The notes: a model not told the origin generated them from the sequence alone. Shown: positions 28,698 to 40,459, numbered from the stretch's first letter. The stretch: DNA of 64,000 nucleotides from Bradyrhizobium manausense (GCF_018131105.1 NZ_JAFCJI010000008.1:1-64000); one strand, 5' to 3'. Program-made: numbers and translations.

Positions 28698-29036
28698 TCC
28701 AAACCCCCAATTCATTCTCTTCAGCCGCACCCCGGAGGCGCCCCGCCTCCGACCGGCTGCGCAAAACTAAGGCAGAATCGATAAGGGGCGGTAAATTCGT
28801 CTGGCTCGTGCGCCCCCTGATGTCATGGGCCAACGGCCGACCGGGTGGGATGATGCCTGGCATCCCACCCCAGCCACGCCGCTCCTGAGATCGCTGGGCT
28901 CGTCCCCCAAATCCTCGGCTCCCGCCGGAATCAAATGACTTTTCCATGACCGGGGCGACCAAAATGCCAGTTGCAAAGTCCGGACGCCGCTGTCTCTAAT
29001 TAGAAACAATCAAAATCATCCCGGGAGGTACGTTCT
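28698..29036. promoter_or_regulatory. Divergent intergenic region between chemoreceptor B and coxS
   Basis: About 340 bases. It holds the GCGGTAAATT element (28788-28797) that it shares with the region upstream of receptor A. It also has an inverted-repeat-like stretch, GGTGGGATGATGCCTGG/CATCCCACC (about 28846-28869), and the GGGAGG ribosome site of coxS (29023-29028). I see no small gene. Confidence 0.45.
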
Positions 29037-29522
<486 letters not shown>

Positions 29523-29605
29523 AGCAGTCCGCCTCGAATAAAAAGCCACCGCTCCGCTTTCGTGGGAAAGCGCAGTCAAAACAATTCCGGTCGGGAGGAC
29601 CAGAC

Positions 29606-31948
<2,343 letters not shown>

Positions 31949-31963
31949 GAGGGAGGAACGAAG

Positions 31964-32764
31964 ATGTACCAGACAACCTATCATCGCGCTTCCTCGGTCG
32001 ATGAAGCCGCCAGCCTGTTCGCCAAGGGCAGCGAGGCGAAATTCCTTGCCGGCGGCCAGACCCTGCTTCCGGTCATGAAGCAGCGCCTTGCCAGTCCTTC
32101 GGACGTGATCGATCTCGGCAAGATCAAGGAGCTGATCGGCATCGAGGCCGCAGGCGACACCCTGACCATCAAGGCCGCCACGCCGCATTACGATGTGGCG
32201 ACCAGCGATGCCGCGAAAAAAGCGATCCCCGCGCTCGCTTATCTCGCATCGCTGATCGGCGACCCCGCGGTACGCTATCGCGGCACGATCGGCGGCTCGA
32301 TCGCCAACAACGATCCGGCCGCGGACTATCCGGCCGCGCTGCTCGCGCTCGGAGCCACCGTGAAGACCAACAAGCGGTCGATCGCGGCGAATGATTTCTT
32401 CAAGGGCCTGTTCACGACGGCGCTTGAAGACGGCGAGATCATCACCGCCGTGTCGTTCCCGGTTCCAGCGAAGGCCGGCTACGCCAAGATGCGGCATCCG
32501 GCCTCACGCTTCGCGCTGACCGCCGTCTTCGTCGCGCAGACGAAGTCCGGCGAGATTCGTGTCGCCGCGACTGGCGCCTCGCAGAGCGGCGTGATGCGGG
32601 TTAGTGCGATCGAAGCCGCGCTGAAGGCGAACTGGTCGCCGTCGGCACTGGACAATGTCAGCATTCCCGCAAGCGGATTGCTGGCCGACATCCACGGCAC
32701 GGCCGAGTACCGCGCCAACCTCGTCAAGGTGATGGCGCAGCGCGCGGTGGCCGCCGCTGGCTGA
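31964..32764 (+). CDS. coxM: Molybdenum hydroxylase medium subunit, FAD-binding (CoxM-type)
   Basis: 266 residues. The two FAD-pyrophosphate motifs are clear: AGGQTLLP near residue 30 and TIGGSIANNDPAADYPAAL near 108. A C-terminal CO-dehydrogenase flavoprotein domain follows (ASRFALTAVFVAQ, then VAATGASQSGVMR). It passes electrons from the CoxS iron-sulfur centres to an acceptor. ATG 31964 follows GAGGGAGG, 15 nt after coxL. It closes the S-L-M operon, followed by a strong terminator. Confidence 0.93.
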   Translation: MYQTTYHRASSVDEAASLFAKGSEAKFLAGGQTLLPVMKQRLASPSDVIDLGKIKELIGIEAAGDTLTIKAATPHYDVATSDAAKKAIPALAYLASLIGDPAVRYRGTIGGSIANNDPAADYPAALLALGATVKTNKRSIAANDFFKGLFTTALEDGEIITAVSFPVPAKAGYAKMRHPASRFALTAVFVAQTKSGEIRVAATGASQSGVMRVSAIEAALKANWSPSALDNVSIPASGLLADIHGTAEYRANLVKVMAQRAVAAAG

Positions 32765-32797
32765 TCATCGTCCCTAGCGCCTCAACACAAATCTTCC

Positions 32798-32827
32798 GCG
32801 GCGCGCAGCAATGCGCGCCGCTTTTTT
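32798..32827 (+). terminator. Rho-independent terminator after coxM
   Basis: A perfect 10-bp stem, GCGGCGCGCA (32798-32807) / TGCGCGCCGC (32812-32821), capped by the stable GCAA tetraloop and followed by six T residues (32822-32827). Confidence 0.95.
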
Positions 32828-32969
32828 GATACGCCCATGCGTGAAAAGCGCTTGCCTCGCTGGCGCGAAGGCGAGAAAAGTTAATCAGCCAATTAACTCG
32901 CCCCAAAGAGGAACGCCACGCGCGCTTGCCGGATCATCGGCATCCGCCCGCGACCCGAGGAAACAACAC

Positions 32970-34082
32970 GTGCTCGACAAGCCCGCCCAGAACGCCTCCG
33001 TCCGCACCTCCGGCCCGCTCGCGGGCTTCCGTGTCGTCGAATTCGCCGGCATCGGGCCCGGCCCGTTCGCCTGCATGATGCTGGCCGACATGGGCGCCGA
33101 CGTCGTCACGCTCGACCGCGTCGGCGCGAAGAAAAGCATGAAGTCGGTGGCGGGCCGCGGCCGCAAAGTGATCGAGCTCGATCTCAAGGACAAGGCGGCG
33201 ATCGCGCAAGTACTCGACCTGCTCGCCGGCGCCGACGCGCTGGTCGAAGGTTTTCGTCCCGGCGTGATGGAGCGGCTGGGGCTCGGCCCTGACGTGGTGC
33301 TCGCGCGCAATCCAAAGCTGGTCTATGGCCGGATGACCGGCTGGGGCCAGGAAGGCCCGCTCGCGAGTGCCGCCGGCCATGACATCAACTACATCTCGAT
33401 CACCGGCGCGCTCGCCGCGATTGGCACCAAGGAAGCACCGGTGCCGCCTCTCAATCTTGTCGGCGATTTCGGCGGCGGCGCGCTGTACATGGTCGTCGGC
33501 GTGCTCGCCGCATTGCTGGAAGCGCAAAAATCCGGCAAGGGCCAGGTCGTCGACGCCGCGATGTGCGACGGCGCGGCATCGCTGATGTCATTCTTCTTCG
33601 ACATGAAGACGCTCGGCCGCTGGAGCGAAGGCCGCAACCGGAACTTCCTCGATGGCGGCGCTCACTTCTACGGCGTGTATGAATGCGCCTGCGGCCATTT
33701 CGTTTCGATCGGCTCGATCGAGCCGCAGTTCTACGCGCTGCTGCGCGAGCATGCGGGCCTCACCGACGCCGATTTCGACGCACAGATGGACCCCAAGGCC
33801 TGGCCCGCGTTGAAGGAGAAATTGAAGGGCGTGTTCAAGAGCAAGACGCGCGAGGACTGGTGCAGCATCATGGAAGGCACCGACATATGCTTCGCGCCTG
33901 TCCTGACCATGTCGGAAGCGACCGAGCATCCGCACATGGTCGCCCGCGAGGTCTTCATCGAACGCCACGGCGTGAAACAGCCCGCGCCGGCGCCGCGCTT
34001 CTCGCGCACGCAATCCACCGTCCGCGAGCCGGAAGGCGCCGAGATTTCCGCGGTGACGGCTGCGTGGCGAGCGGGCCGCTAA
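32970..34082 (+). CDS. CaiB/BaiF family protein, probable alpha-methylacyl-CoA racemase
   Basis: 370 residues of the family III CoA-transferase fold (VVEFAGIGPGPFACMMLADM, GADVVTLDRV). The family has two activities. This one has the racemase signature: AGHDINYISITGALAAIG with His137 and NLVGDFGGGALYM with Asp166, matching the His/Asp acid-base pair of alpha-methylacyl-CoA racemases. It probably epimerises 2-methyl-branched acyl-CoAs so that beta-oxidation can proceed. GTG 32970 follows CGAGG; the upstream ATG 32811 would lie inside the coxM terminator. The next gene encodes a metabolite transporter. Confidence 0.85.
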   Translation: MLDKPAQNASVRTSGPLAGFRVVEFAGIGPGPFACMMLADMGADVVTLDRVGAKKSMKSVAGRGRKVIELDLKDKAAIAQVLDLLAGADALVEGFRPGVMERLGLGPDVVLARNPKLVYGRMTGWGQEGPLASAAGHDINYISITGALAAIGTKEAPVPPLNLVGDFGGGALYMVVGVLAALLEAQKSGKGQVVDAAMCDGAASLMSFFFDMKTLGRWSEGRNRNFLDGGAHFYGVYECACGHFVSIGSIEPQFYALLREHAGLTDADFDAQMDPKAWPALKEKLKGVFKSKTREDWCSIMEGTDICFAPVLTMSEATEHPHMVAREVFIERHGVKQPAPAPRFSRTQSTVREPEGAEISAVTAAWRAGR

Positions 34083-34157
34083 GGCGCGCTTGAGGGTTGT
34101 AAGCAGGCACCTTTTGCGTCACTTCGCGTTCATGCCCGTGACACAAGGTGCCAATCA

Positions 34158-35462
34158 GTGAACCAGACCGACCGTCCGCGTCCCTCTCAAACCATGCGCG
34201 TCGGCGCAGCCATTCTCGGCAACGCGCTCGAATTCTACGACTTCACCGTCTACGCGGCGTTTGCCGTCTGGCTCGCCAAGGCGTTCTTCCCGTCGGACAA
34301 TCCGAACACGAGTCTGCTGCTGACGGTTGCGACCTTCGGCGTCGGCTTTGTGGCGCGGCCACTCGGCGGCATCGTCATCGGCGCCTATGCCGACCGTTAT
34401 GGCCGCAAGCCCGCGATGACCCTGACCATCTGGTTGATGGCGCTTGGCACCGGCATCATCGGCCTGCTGCCGACTTACAATCAGATCGGCCTTTTGGCGC
34501 CAATCCTGCTGGTGCTCGCGCGGCTGCTGCAGGGCTTTTCGACCGGCGGCGAGATGGGCCCCGCAACCACTTATTTGCTGGAAAGCGCGCCTGCGCACCG
34601 CAAGGGCTTCTTCGGCAGCTGGCAGCTCGCAAGCCAGAACCTGGGCAGCCTGTTCTCCGCACTCGTCGGCCTTGGCCTGGCGTTTCTGATCACGCCCGGC
34701 GCCAATGACAGCTGGGGTTGGCGCATTCCCTTCCTGCTCGGAATCCTGATCGCGCCGGTCGGCTACTTCATCCGCAGGAATCTCGATGAAACGCTGGATG
34801 CGGGGGAGGCCCATGCCAGCGTTGGCGGCGTACTCACGGACATCCTGGCCAATCACTGGGGCAAGATCGTGCTCTGCATCTTGCTGATCTCGGGCGCGAC
34901 CATCGGCCAATATTTCTTCCTCTACACCGCGACCTACGCCATCAACACGCTGCACTACAGCCAGGGTTGGGCGATGACGGCCAACTTCGCCACCTTCGTC
35001 AGCGGCACGATCTTCGCGCTGCTCGGCGGCGCGCTCGCGGACAAATACAGCCTGAAGACCATCGCCGTGATCCCGCGCATCATCGTGACGTTGCTGTTCT
35101 ATCCCGCGTTGCTTCTGGTGGTATCGTCGGGTTCGCCGCTCGTTTACGTCGTCACGGCTGCAGTCCTGATGGCGTTCCATGCGATGTCGGGCGGCGCCGG
35201 CATCATCCTCATCCCGCTGATCTTCCCGTCGATCGTCCGCACCAGCGGACTGTCGATCGCCTACGCGCTCGGCGTCACCATCTTTGGCGGCACGGCACAG
35301 CTCATGTTCACCTGGATTATCGGAGCGACCGGCGACAAGCTGTCATGGGTCTGGTACGTCGTCGCCATGGGCGTCATCAGCATCCTCGCCACGATGGCGA
35401 TACGGGTGCCTGATGGTGCCGAGCGGCGGCCGCGCGCCACAGCAAGCGCGGCGGCACGCTAG
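34158..35462 (+). CDS. MHS-type MFS transporter (metabolite:H+ symporter)
   Basis: 434 residues with 12 predicted membrane helices. Motifs are typical of the MHS branch (KgtP/ProP/ShiA-like): GNALEFYDFTVYAAFAVWLA in helix 1, GVGFVARPLGGIVIGAYADR with YGRKPAMTLTI in loop 2-3, and RLLQGFSTGGEMGPATTYLL in helix 4. The likely substrate class is an organic acid or betaine. GTG 34158 is used. It lies 75 nt after the racemase gene and converges with hpd (22 nt apart). Confidence 0.88.
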   Translation: MNQTDRPRPSQTMRVGAAILGNALEFYDFTVYAAFAVWLAKAFFPSDNPNTSLLLTVATFGVGFVARPLGGIVIGAYADRYGRKPAMTLTIWLMALGTGIIGLLPTYNQIGLLAPILLVLARLLQGFSTGGEMGPATTYLLESAPAHRKGFFGSWQLASQNLGSLFSALVGLGLAFLITPGANDSWGWRIPFLLGILIAPVGYFIRRNLDETLDAGEAHASVGGVLTDILANHWGKIVLCILLISGATIGQYFFLYTATYAINTLHYSQGWAMTANFATFVSGTIFALLGGALADKYSLKTIAVIPRIIVTLLFYPALLLVVSSGSPLVYVVTAAVLMAFHAMSGGAGIILIPLIFPSIVRTSGLSIAYALGVTIFGGTAQLMFTWIIGATGDKLSWVWYVVAMGVISILATMAIRVPDGAERRPRATASAAAR

Positions 35463-35484
35463 AGCGGACGATGCGGCGGCGTCC

Positions 35485-36603
35485 TTACGCCGCCGTGTCC
35501 ACCTTCAACACCCCGCGCCGGATCTGATCTTCCTCGATCGATTCGAACAAGGCCTTGAAATTGCCTTCGCCAAAGCCGTCGTCGCCCTTGCGCTGGATGA
35601 ACTCGAAGAAGATCGGGCCGATCGCGTTGGCGGAGAAAATCTGCAGCAGCACCTTGGTGTGGCCGCCATCGACCACGCCTTCGCCGTCAATGAGGATGCC
35701 GTTCTTCTGCAAACGTGCGACGTCCTCGCCATGCTTGGGCAGGCGCGCATCGATCCGTTCGAAATAGGTCTCAGGCGGCGACGGCATGAAGGGCAGGCCG
35801 GCTGCGCGCAGGCCCTCGATCGTGCCATGGATCTCGCGGCAGCCGCAGGCGATGTGCTGGATGCCTTCGCCGCGATAGATCGTCAGATATTCCTCGATCT
35901 GGCCGGAATCGCCGGCGTCCTCGTTGATCGGAATCCGGATTTTTCCGTCCGGGCTCGTCAGGGCGCGCGAGAACAGGCCGGACGCACGGCCTTCTATGTC
36001 GAAGAAGCGAATCTGGCGGAAGTTGAACAGCTTTTCGTAGAAGCCGGTCCAGACGTCCATGCGGCCACGATGGACGTTATGGGTGAGATGATCGAGATAG
36101 AACAAGCCGGCGCCATGCGGGCGCGGATCGCGCGCACCAAGCCATTCGAACTCTGCATCATAGGCCGAGCCCTTGGCACCATAGCGATCGACGAAATAGA
36201 GCAGGCTGCCGCCGATGCCTTTGATCGCGGGCACGTCCAGGGTCTTCTGCGCGGATGACACTTCCGCAGGCTCCGCGCCGAGTGCTATCGCGCGGTCATA
36301 GGCCGCCTTCGCATCGACGACGCGGAACGCCATCGACGGCGCGCAGGGGCCGTGCGCGGCGACGAACTCGTAACCGTGGGTGCCGGGCTCCTCGTTGACG
36401 AGATAGTTGATGTCACCCTGGCGATAGACCGTGATCCTCTTGGTCTTGTGGCGTGCGACAGGCGCGTAGCCCATCAGCTTGAACAGCACATGCAACTCTT
36501 CCGGATTCGGATGCGCATATTCGACGAATTCGAATCCGTCGGTGCCCATCGGATTGTCGATGGTAACGGTGGCCGGCGGTGCATCGTGCGGAAACGGACC
36601 CAT
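35485..36603 (-). CDS. hpd: 4-hydroxyphenylpyruvate dioxygenase
   Basis: 372 residues. A non-haem Fe(II) dioxygenase that converts 4-hydroxyphenylpyruvate to homogentisate in tyrosine catabolism. The 2-His-1-Glu facial triad is visible: His172 (LDHLTHNV), His250 (GEGIQHIA) and Glu334 (IFFEFIQRKG). The length matches bacterial HPPD. ATG 36603 follows GGGAG at 7 nt. It is divergent from an AsnC-type regulator across a region with CGTGCA repeats. The enzymes that use its product lie 1-5 kb away (fahA, hmgA). Confidence 0.97.
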   Translation of the reverse strand: MGPFPHDAPPATVTIDNPMGTDGFEFVEYAHPNPEELHVLFKLMGYAPVARHKTKRITVYRQGDINYLVNEEPGTHGYEFVAAHGPCAPSMAFRVVDAKAAYDRAIALGAEPAEVSSAQKTLDVPAIKGIGGSLLYFVDRYGAKGSAYDAEFEWLGARDPRPHGAGLFYLDHLTHNVHRGRMDVWTGFYEKLFNFRQIRFFDIEGRASGLFSRALTSPDGKIRIPINEDAGDSGQIEEYLTIYRGEGIQHIACGCREIHGTIEGLRAAGLPFMPSPPETYFERIDARLPKHGEDVARLQKNGILIDGEGVVDGGHTKVLLQIFSANAIGPIFFEFIQRKGDDGFGEGNFKALFESIEEDQIRRGVLKVDTAA

Positions 36604-36648
36604 GGTGTTCTCCCAAATTTCTGTTGGGAAGAACTATCCTTCACCGGG

Positions 36649-36705
36649 CGTGCAAGGAGCGTGCAAACGGGACACGATTCTGCTATTCCGTGCACGATCC
36701 GTGCA
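36649..36705. promoter_or_regulatory. Four phased CGTGCA repeats, candidate operator for hpd and the AsnC gene
   Basis: CGTGCA occurs at 36649, 36660, 36689 and 36700. Each pair is spaced 11 nt (one helical turn) and the two pairs lie exactly 40 nt apart. The downstream pair forms CGTGCACG palindromes. The array lies within the 121-nt divergent intergenic region, where an octameric Lrp/AsnC regulator could bind. Confidence 0.65.
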
Positions 36706-36724
36706 CGAATTGGACAAAATACGC

Positions 36725-37204
36725 ATGATTCTAGTGGACGCCTTCGACCTCAAGATCCTGGGCGCGCTCCAGGAGGACGGACGCCTCACCAACCAGGAAC
36801 TGGCAGAGCTCGCAGGACTCTCGGCCTCGCAATGCTCACGGCGGCGGATGCGGCTGGAGGAGGAGAGGGTCATCGCGGGCTATCACGCCGACCTCTCCAG
36901 TGAGACGCTCGGTTTCGGCGTGATCGCATTCATCCAGGTGGGGCTCGCAACCCACTCGCCAGACAACTCAAAGCGCTTTCGCGCCCTGGTGAACCGGATC
37001 GATGAGATTCAGGAAGCCTATTCGCTCACCGGCGATGCTGACTACGTGCTCAAGGCCGTGCTGCGCGACCTCAAAGGGCTGTCCAACCTCGTCAACGACG
37101 TGTTGATGCCGCACCAGAGCGTGGCGCATGTCCGTTCCTCGATCGTGCTCGATCGCCTGAAGGAAAGCTCGAAGCTGCCGCTGAAGGACTTGAAGGCTGG
37201 CTGA
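36725..37204 (+). CDS. Lrp/AsnC family transcriptional regulator, likely of hpd
   Basis: About 159 residues. An N-terminal winged helix-turn-helix (FDLKILGALQEDGRLTNQEL, then SASQCSRRRMRLEEERVIAG) is followed by an AsnC ligand-binding RAM domain (VIAFIQVGL and GDADYVLKAVLRDLKGLSN). ATG 36725 gives the classic Lrp length. The frame extends upstream into hpd, but that part is not homologous. It is divergent from hpd. AsnC-type regulators of hpd are known in other proteobacteria, so tyrosine- or hydroxyphenylpyruvate-responsive control of hpd is a good inference. Confidence 0.9.
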   Translation: MILVDAFDLKILGALQEDGRLTNQELAELAGLSASQCSRRRMRLEEERVIAGYHADLSSETLGFGVIAFIQVGLATHSPDNSKRFRALVNRIDEIQEAYSLTGDADYVLKAVLRDLKGLSNLVNDVLMPHQSVAHVRSSIVLDRLKESSKLPLKDLKAG

Positions 37205-37278
37205 AATCGAGGGAACTACGCCATTCGCGCCGCTTGCTCGATCTGCAATGATCGAGGGCAACCGAAGGAGATTCAGCC

Positions 37279-37590
37279 GTGGCCCTCCAGCTTCGACCGA
37301 ACTGCGAATATTGCGACCGCGACCTAGCGCCTGACGCGACAGATGCGCGGATCTGCTCCTATGAATGCACGTTCTGTGCGGAGTGCGTGGAAGCAAAGCT
37401 GTCCAACGTCTGCCCGAACTGCGGCGGCGGCTTTGCGCCGCGCCCGATCAGGCCGGCACTGGAATGGCGGCCGGGCGTGTGCACGAGCAAGCAGGCGCCG
37501 TCGGACAAGCGGGTGCATTTGAAGTACAGCATGGAGGACGTCGCGGCGCATTGCGCGCGGGTGCGCGAGGTGCCGCCGGAGAAGCGTTAG
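37279..37590 (+). CDS. DUF1272 family cysteine-rich protein
   Basis: 103 residues. The N-terminal half is a zinc-ribbon-like module with Cys pairs (CEYCDRD, ICSYECTFCAECVE, CPNCGG), as in DUF1272. The C-terminal half is basic and without motif. Start GTG 37279 follows AAGGAG. The function is unknown; a structural zinc site is likely. It follows the AsnC gene by 75 nt and ends 12 nt before an extragenic palindrome. Confidence 0.85.
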   Translation: MALQLRPNCEYCDRDLAPDATDARICSYECTFCAECVEAKLSNVCPNCGGGFAPRPIRPALEWRPGVCTSKQAPSDKRVHLKYSMEDVAAHCARVREVPPEKR

Positions 37591-37602
37591 GCTCTTCCCC
37601 CG

Positions 37603-37690
37603 CCGTCATTGCGAGCGCAGCGAAGCAATCCAGAATCCCTCCGCTGCGGGATTCTGGATTGCTTCGCCGCTTCACTCCTCGCAATGACGG
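37603..37690. repeat. Long extragenic palindrome (CCGTCATTGCGAG type)
   Basis: Outer arms CCGTCATTGCGAG (37603-37615) / CTCGCAATGACGG (37678-37690) enclose a perfect 20-bp stem (37620-37639 with 37648-37667, starting GCGAAGCAATCC) and an 8-nt loop. It lies between the convergent DUF1272 and fahA genes and can act as a bidirectional terminator. It is a typical dispersed repeat type of rhizobial genomes. Confidence 0.85.
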
Positions 37691-37711
37691 AGGATGTGGC
37701 AGCGGCAGAGG

Positions 37712-38983
37712 CTACTCCGCCGCCAAAATCGTCCCCTCGACCTCGCCGAACCCGATGCGGTAGCCATTGCCCTGGCACCAGCCGCGCATCACGAGGCTGT
37801 CGCCGTCCTCCAGGAATGAGCGCTTCACGCCACCGGGCAATTCCACCGGCTCGGTGCCGTTCCAGCTGATCTCAAGCAAGCTGCCACGCTGATGCTTCTC
37901 GGGACCGGAGATGGTGCCGCTTCCAAGGAGATCGCCGACATTCATCGCGCAACCGGAGGAGGCGTGATGCATCAGTTGCTGCACCGAGGACCAGTACATG
38001 AATTTGAAGTTGGTGCGGCTGATACCGGCGGACGCGTTGGCGCCGGCAGCGCGCAAGGACACGTCGAGCTCCACATCGTAGTTCTGCGGCTCGGCCTGCT
38101 TCAGGTAGTCCAGCGGCACCGGCTCCTGCTCGGGGCCCTTCAGGCGGAACGGCTCCAGCGCCTCGCGCGTCACCACCCACGGGCTGATCGAGGTCGCGAA
38201 TGCCTTGGCGAGGAACGGCCCGAGCGGCACATATTCCCATTGCTGGATGTCGCGCGCGCTCCAGTCGTTGAGCAGCACGAAGCCGAAGATCATCTCCTCG
38301 GCCTGGCTTTCCGTGAGCATGCCGCCCATCGGCGAGGGCTGGCCGACCACGACGCCCATCTCCAGCTCGAAATCCAGCCGCTTGCACGGACCAAAGCTCG
38401 GCACCTCGACATTAGGCGGCTTCAACTGCCCGCGCGGCCGCTTCACCTTGGTGCCCGACACGACGACGGTGGAAGCACGACCGTTATAGGCGATTGGCAT
38501 ATGCAGCCAATTCGGCTGCAGCGCGTTGTCCTTGCCGCGGAACATCACACCGACATTGGTGGCATGCTCTTTCGACGAATAGAAGTCGGTGTAGCCGGAG
38601 ACCGCGAATGGCAGATGCAGCCTTGCATCGCGCATCGGCACCAGCGCCTGCTTGCGTAGCTCCTCATTGTCGCGCAACTCCGGGTGATCGTGGCGCAGCA
38701 GTTCGCTGAGCCGGGCGCGCGTCTTGCTCCAGACCTTCGGCCCGAGCGCCATGAACGCATTGAGCGAGGGACCAGAGAACACGCCGAGCGGGCCGACGTC
38801 GAGGCGCGAGTCCTGCTCGAGTTCCCAAAGATCGAGCACGTGATTGCCAATCGCGACGCCGACGCGCGGCGTCGGGTTCGCTGCCGTCGAGAACAAGCCA
38901 AAGGGCAGGTTCTGGATCGGGAAGTCGGAGGCGGGATCGACGTCGATGAAGGAGCGGAGGCTGGGGTCGTTGGGGTGGGGCAC
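37712..38983 (-). CDS. fahA: Fumarylacetoacetase
   Basis: About 423 residues. It hydrolyses 4-fumarylacetoacetate to fumarate and acetoacetate, the last step of homogentisate catabolism. It has the N-terminal SH3-like FAH domain (FPIQNLPFGLFS) and the catalytic domain with metal-ligand segments FELEMGVVVG and FGFVLLNDWSARDIQQWEY, then PLGPFLAKAFATSISPWVV. The likely start is GTG 38983, 6 nt after GGAG, giving the usual N-terminus MPHPNDPSLRSFI. ATGs at 39010 and 39031 lie in or at the edge of a palindromic repeat and lack a ribosome site. Confidence 0.95.
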   Translation of the reverse strand: MPHPNDPSLRSFIDVDPASDFPIQNLPFGLFSTAANPTPRVGVAIGNHVLDLWELEQDSRLDVGPLGVFSGPSLNAFMALGPKVWSKTRARLSELLRHDHPELRDNEELRKQALVPMRDARLHLPFAVSGYTDFYSSKEHATNVGVMFRGKDNALQPNWLHMPIAYNGRASTVVVSGTKVKRPRGQLKPPNVEVPSFGPCKRLDFELEMGVVVGQPSPMGGMLTESQAEEMIFGFVLLNDWSARDIQQWEYVPLGPFLAKAFATSISPWVVTREALEPFRLKGPEQEPVPLDYLKQAEPQNYDVELDVSLRAAGANASAGISRTNFKFMYWSSVQQLMHHASSGCAMNVGDLLGSGTISGPEKHQRGSLLEISWNGTEPVELPGGVKRSFLEDGDSLVMRGWCQGNGYRIGFGEVEGTILAAE

Positions 38984-39002
38984 AAGAGTCTCCGAGCTTG
39001 AG

Positions 39003-39092
39003 ACCGTCATGGCCGGGCTTGTCCCGGCCATCCACGATCTTTCGAATGTGCGTCAACACGTGGATGCCCGGGACAAGCCCGGGCATGACGGT
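39003..39092. repeat. Extragenic palindromic element (CGTCATG type), copy 2, inverted
   Basis: Outer arms ACCGTCATG / CATGACGGT. The left stem-loop GGCCGGG-CTTGT-CCCGGCC and right stem-loop GCCCGGG-ACAAG-CCCGGGC are the reverse complement of the arrangement in copy 1 at 19872-19957. It separates hmgA from fahA and is likely to affect read-through between them. Confidence 0.85.
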
Positions 39093-39110
39093 GGTTGATC
39101 GGCGAAGAAA

Positions 39111-40457
39111 TTACGGCCTGTTGGGGTCGAACCGCTTCTCGAGGCCTTTCCAGCAATCCGCATAATCGTCCTGCAGTGTCGACGCATTCGCGGCGTGCGC
39201 CGTCACGCGTTGCGGGTAGCGGGTCTCGAACATGAAAGCCATGGTGCCCGTGAGCTTCACCGGCTTCAGTTCACCATTGCTGGCGTGCTCGAAGGCATCG
39301 CGATCGGGCCCGTGCGGCAGCATGCAATTGTGGAGTGAGATGCCGCCCGGCACGAAACCCTGCGGCTTGGCGTCGTAGACGCCGTAGATCAGGCCCATGA
39401 ACTCGCTCATGATGTTCATGTGATACCAGGGCGGCCGGAAGGTGTTGTCGGCCACCATCCAGCGCTCGGGGAAGATAACGAAGTCGATATTCGCGGTGCC
39501 CGCCGTCTCCGACGGCGAAGTCAGCACCGTAAAGATCGAGGGATCGGGATGGTCGAAACCGATCGCACCGACCGGTGAGAAGGTGCGGAGGTCGTATTTG
39601 TAGGGCGCGTAATTGCCGTGCCAGGCAACGACGTCGATCGGCGAATGCGGCAGCTCGGTCTTGAACAGCGAGCCGCCCCACTTCACGAACAGCTCGGTCG
39701 GCGTGTCCTTGTCCTCGTAGTTCGCGACCGGCGTGAGGAAGTCGCGCGCGTTGGCGAGGCAATTGGCGCCGATCGGCCCGCGCTCCGGCAGCGTGAAGGC
39801 GCCGCCATAGTTCTCGCAGAGATAGCCGCGCGCCGGACCGTTCGGAATCTCGACGCGGATTTTCACGCCGCGCGGGATGACCACGATCTCGCCGGGCTCG
39901 GCATCGATGCGACCGAACTCGGTGACGACGCGCAGATTGCCCTGCTGAAGCACGAACATCAGCTCGCCATCGGCATTATAGAAGTGCTGGTCCACCATCG
40001 ATTTGGTGATGAGATAGACATGCGCGGCCATGCCGGCCTGCGTGTTGACATCGCCGGCCGTCGTCATGGTCTGCACGCCCTGGAGGAATGTCGTGTCCTC
40101 CTTCGGGATCGGTGCCGGGTCCCAGCGCAGCTGCGCGATGGGGAGATCATATTCATGACACGGCGCCGAACGCCACAGCCCGGCATCGACCTTCTCGAAA
40201 CGGCCGGAGTGCTTCACCGACGGACGGATGCGATAGAGCCAGGAGCGCTCATTGGTGCCGCGCGGCGCCGTGAAGGGCGAGCCCGAGAGCTGCTCGGCAT
40301 AGAGCCCGTAAGCGCAGCGCTGCGGCGAGTTGCGCCCGATCGGCAGCGCACCCGGCAGCGCTTCGGTCTCGAAGCTGTTGCCGAAGCCGGACATGTAGCC
40401 CGGCGTCACCTGGGCCGAACTGCGAATGATCTGATCAGGCGAGGCATTGATGTTCAT
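39111..40457 (-). CDS. hmgA: Homogentisate 1,2-dioxygenase
   Basis: 448 residues. It opens the homogentisate ring to 4-maleylacetoacetate using Fe(II). Iron ligands lie in the C-terminal cupin: the His/Glu in PPWYHMNIMSEFMGLIYG and the His in GISLHNCMLPHGPD. The N-terminal YMSGFGNSFETEALPGALP and LYAEQLSGSPFTAPR are signatures of the family. ATG 40457 follows AAGGAGGAGGAT and lies 2 nt after the stop of the MBL-fold gene, so the two are translationally linked. Confidence 0.97.
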   Translation of the reverse strand: MNINASPDQIIRSSAQVTPGYMSGFGNSFETEALPGALPIGRNSPQRCAYGLYAEQLSGSPFTAPRGTNERSWLYRIRPSVKHSGRFEKVDAGLWRSAPCHEYDLPIAQLRWDPAPIPKEDTTFLQGVQTMTTAGDVNTQAGMAAHVYLITKSMVDQHFYNADGELMFVLQQGNLRVVTEFGRIDAEPGEIVVIPRGVKIRVEIPNGPARGYLCENYGGAFTLPERGPIGANCLANARDFLTPVANYEDKDTPTELFVKWGGSLFKTELPHSPIDVVAWHGNYAPYKYDLRTFSPVGAIGFDHPDPSIFTVLTSPSETAGTANIDFVIFPERWMVADNTFRPPWYHMNIMSEFMGLIYGVYDAKPQGFVPGGISLHNCMLPHGPDRDAFEHASNGELKPVKLTGTMAFMFETRYPQRVTAHAANASTLQDDYADCWKGLEKRFDPNRP

Positions 40458-40459
40458 GA

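Noticed and set aside
37603..37690. CRISPR-like repeat array
   Set aside because: Only isolated palindromes, with no regular repeat-spacer spacing and no cas genes.
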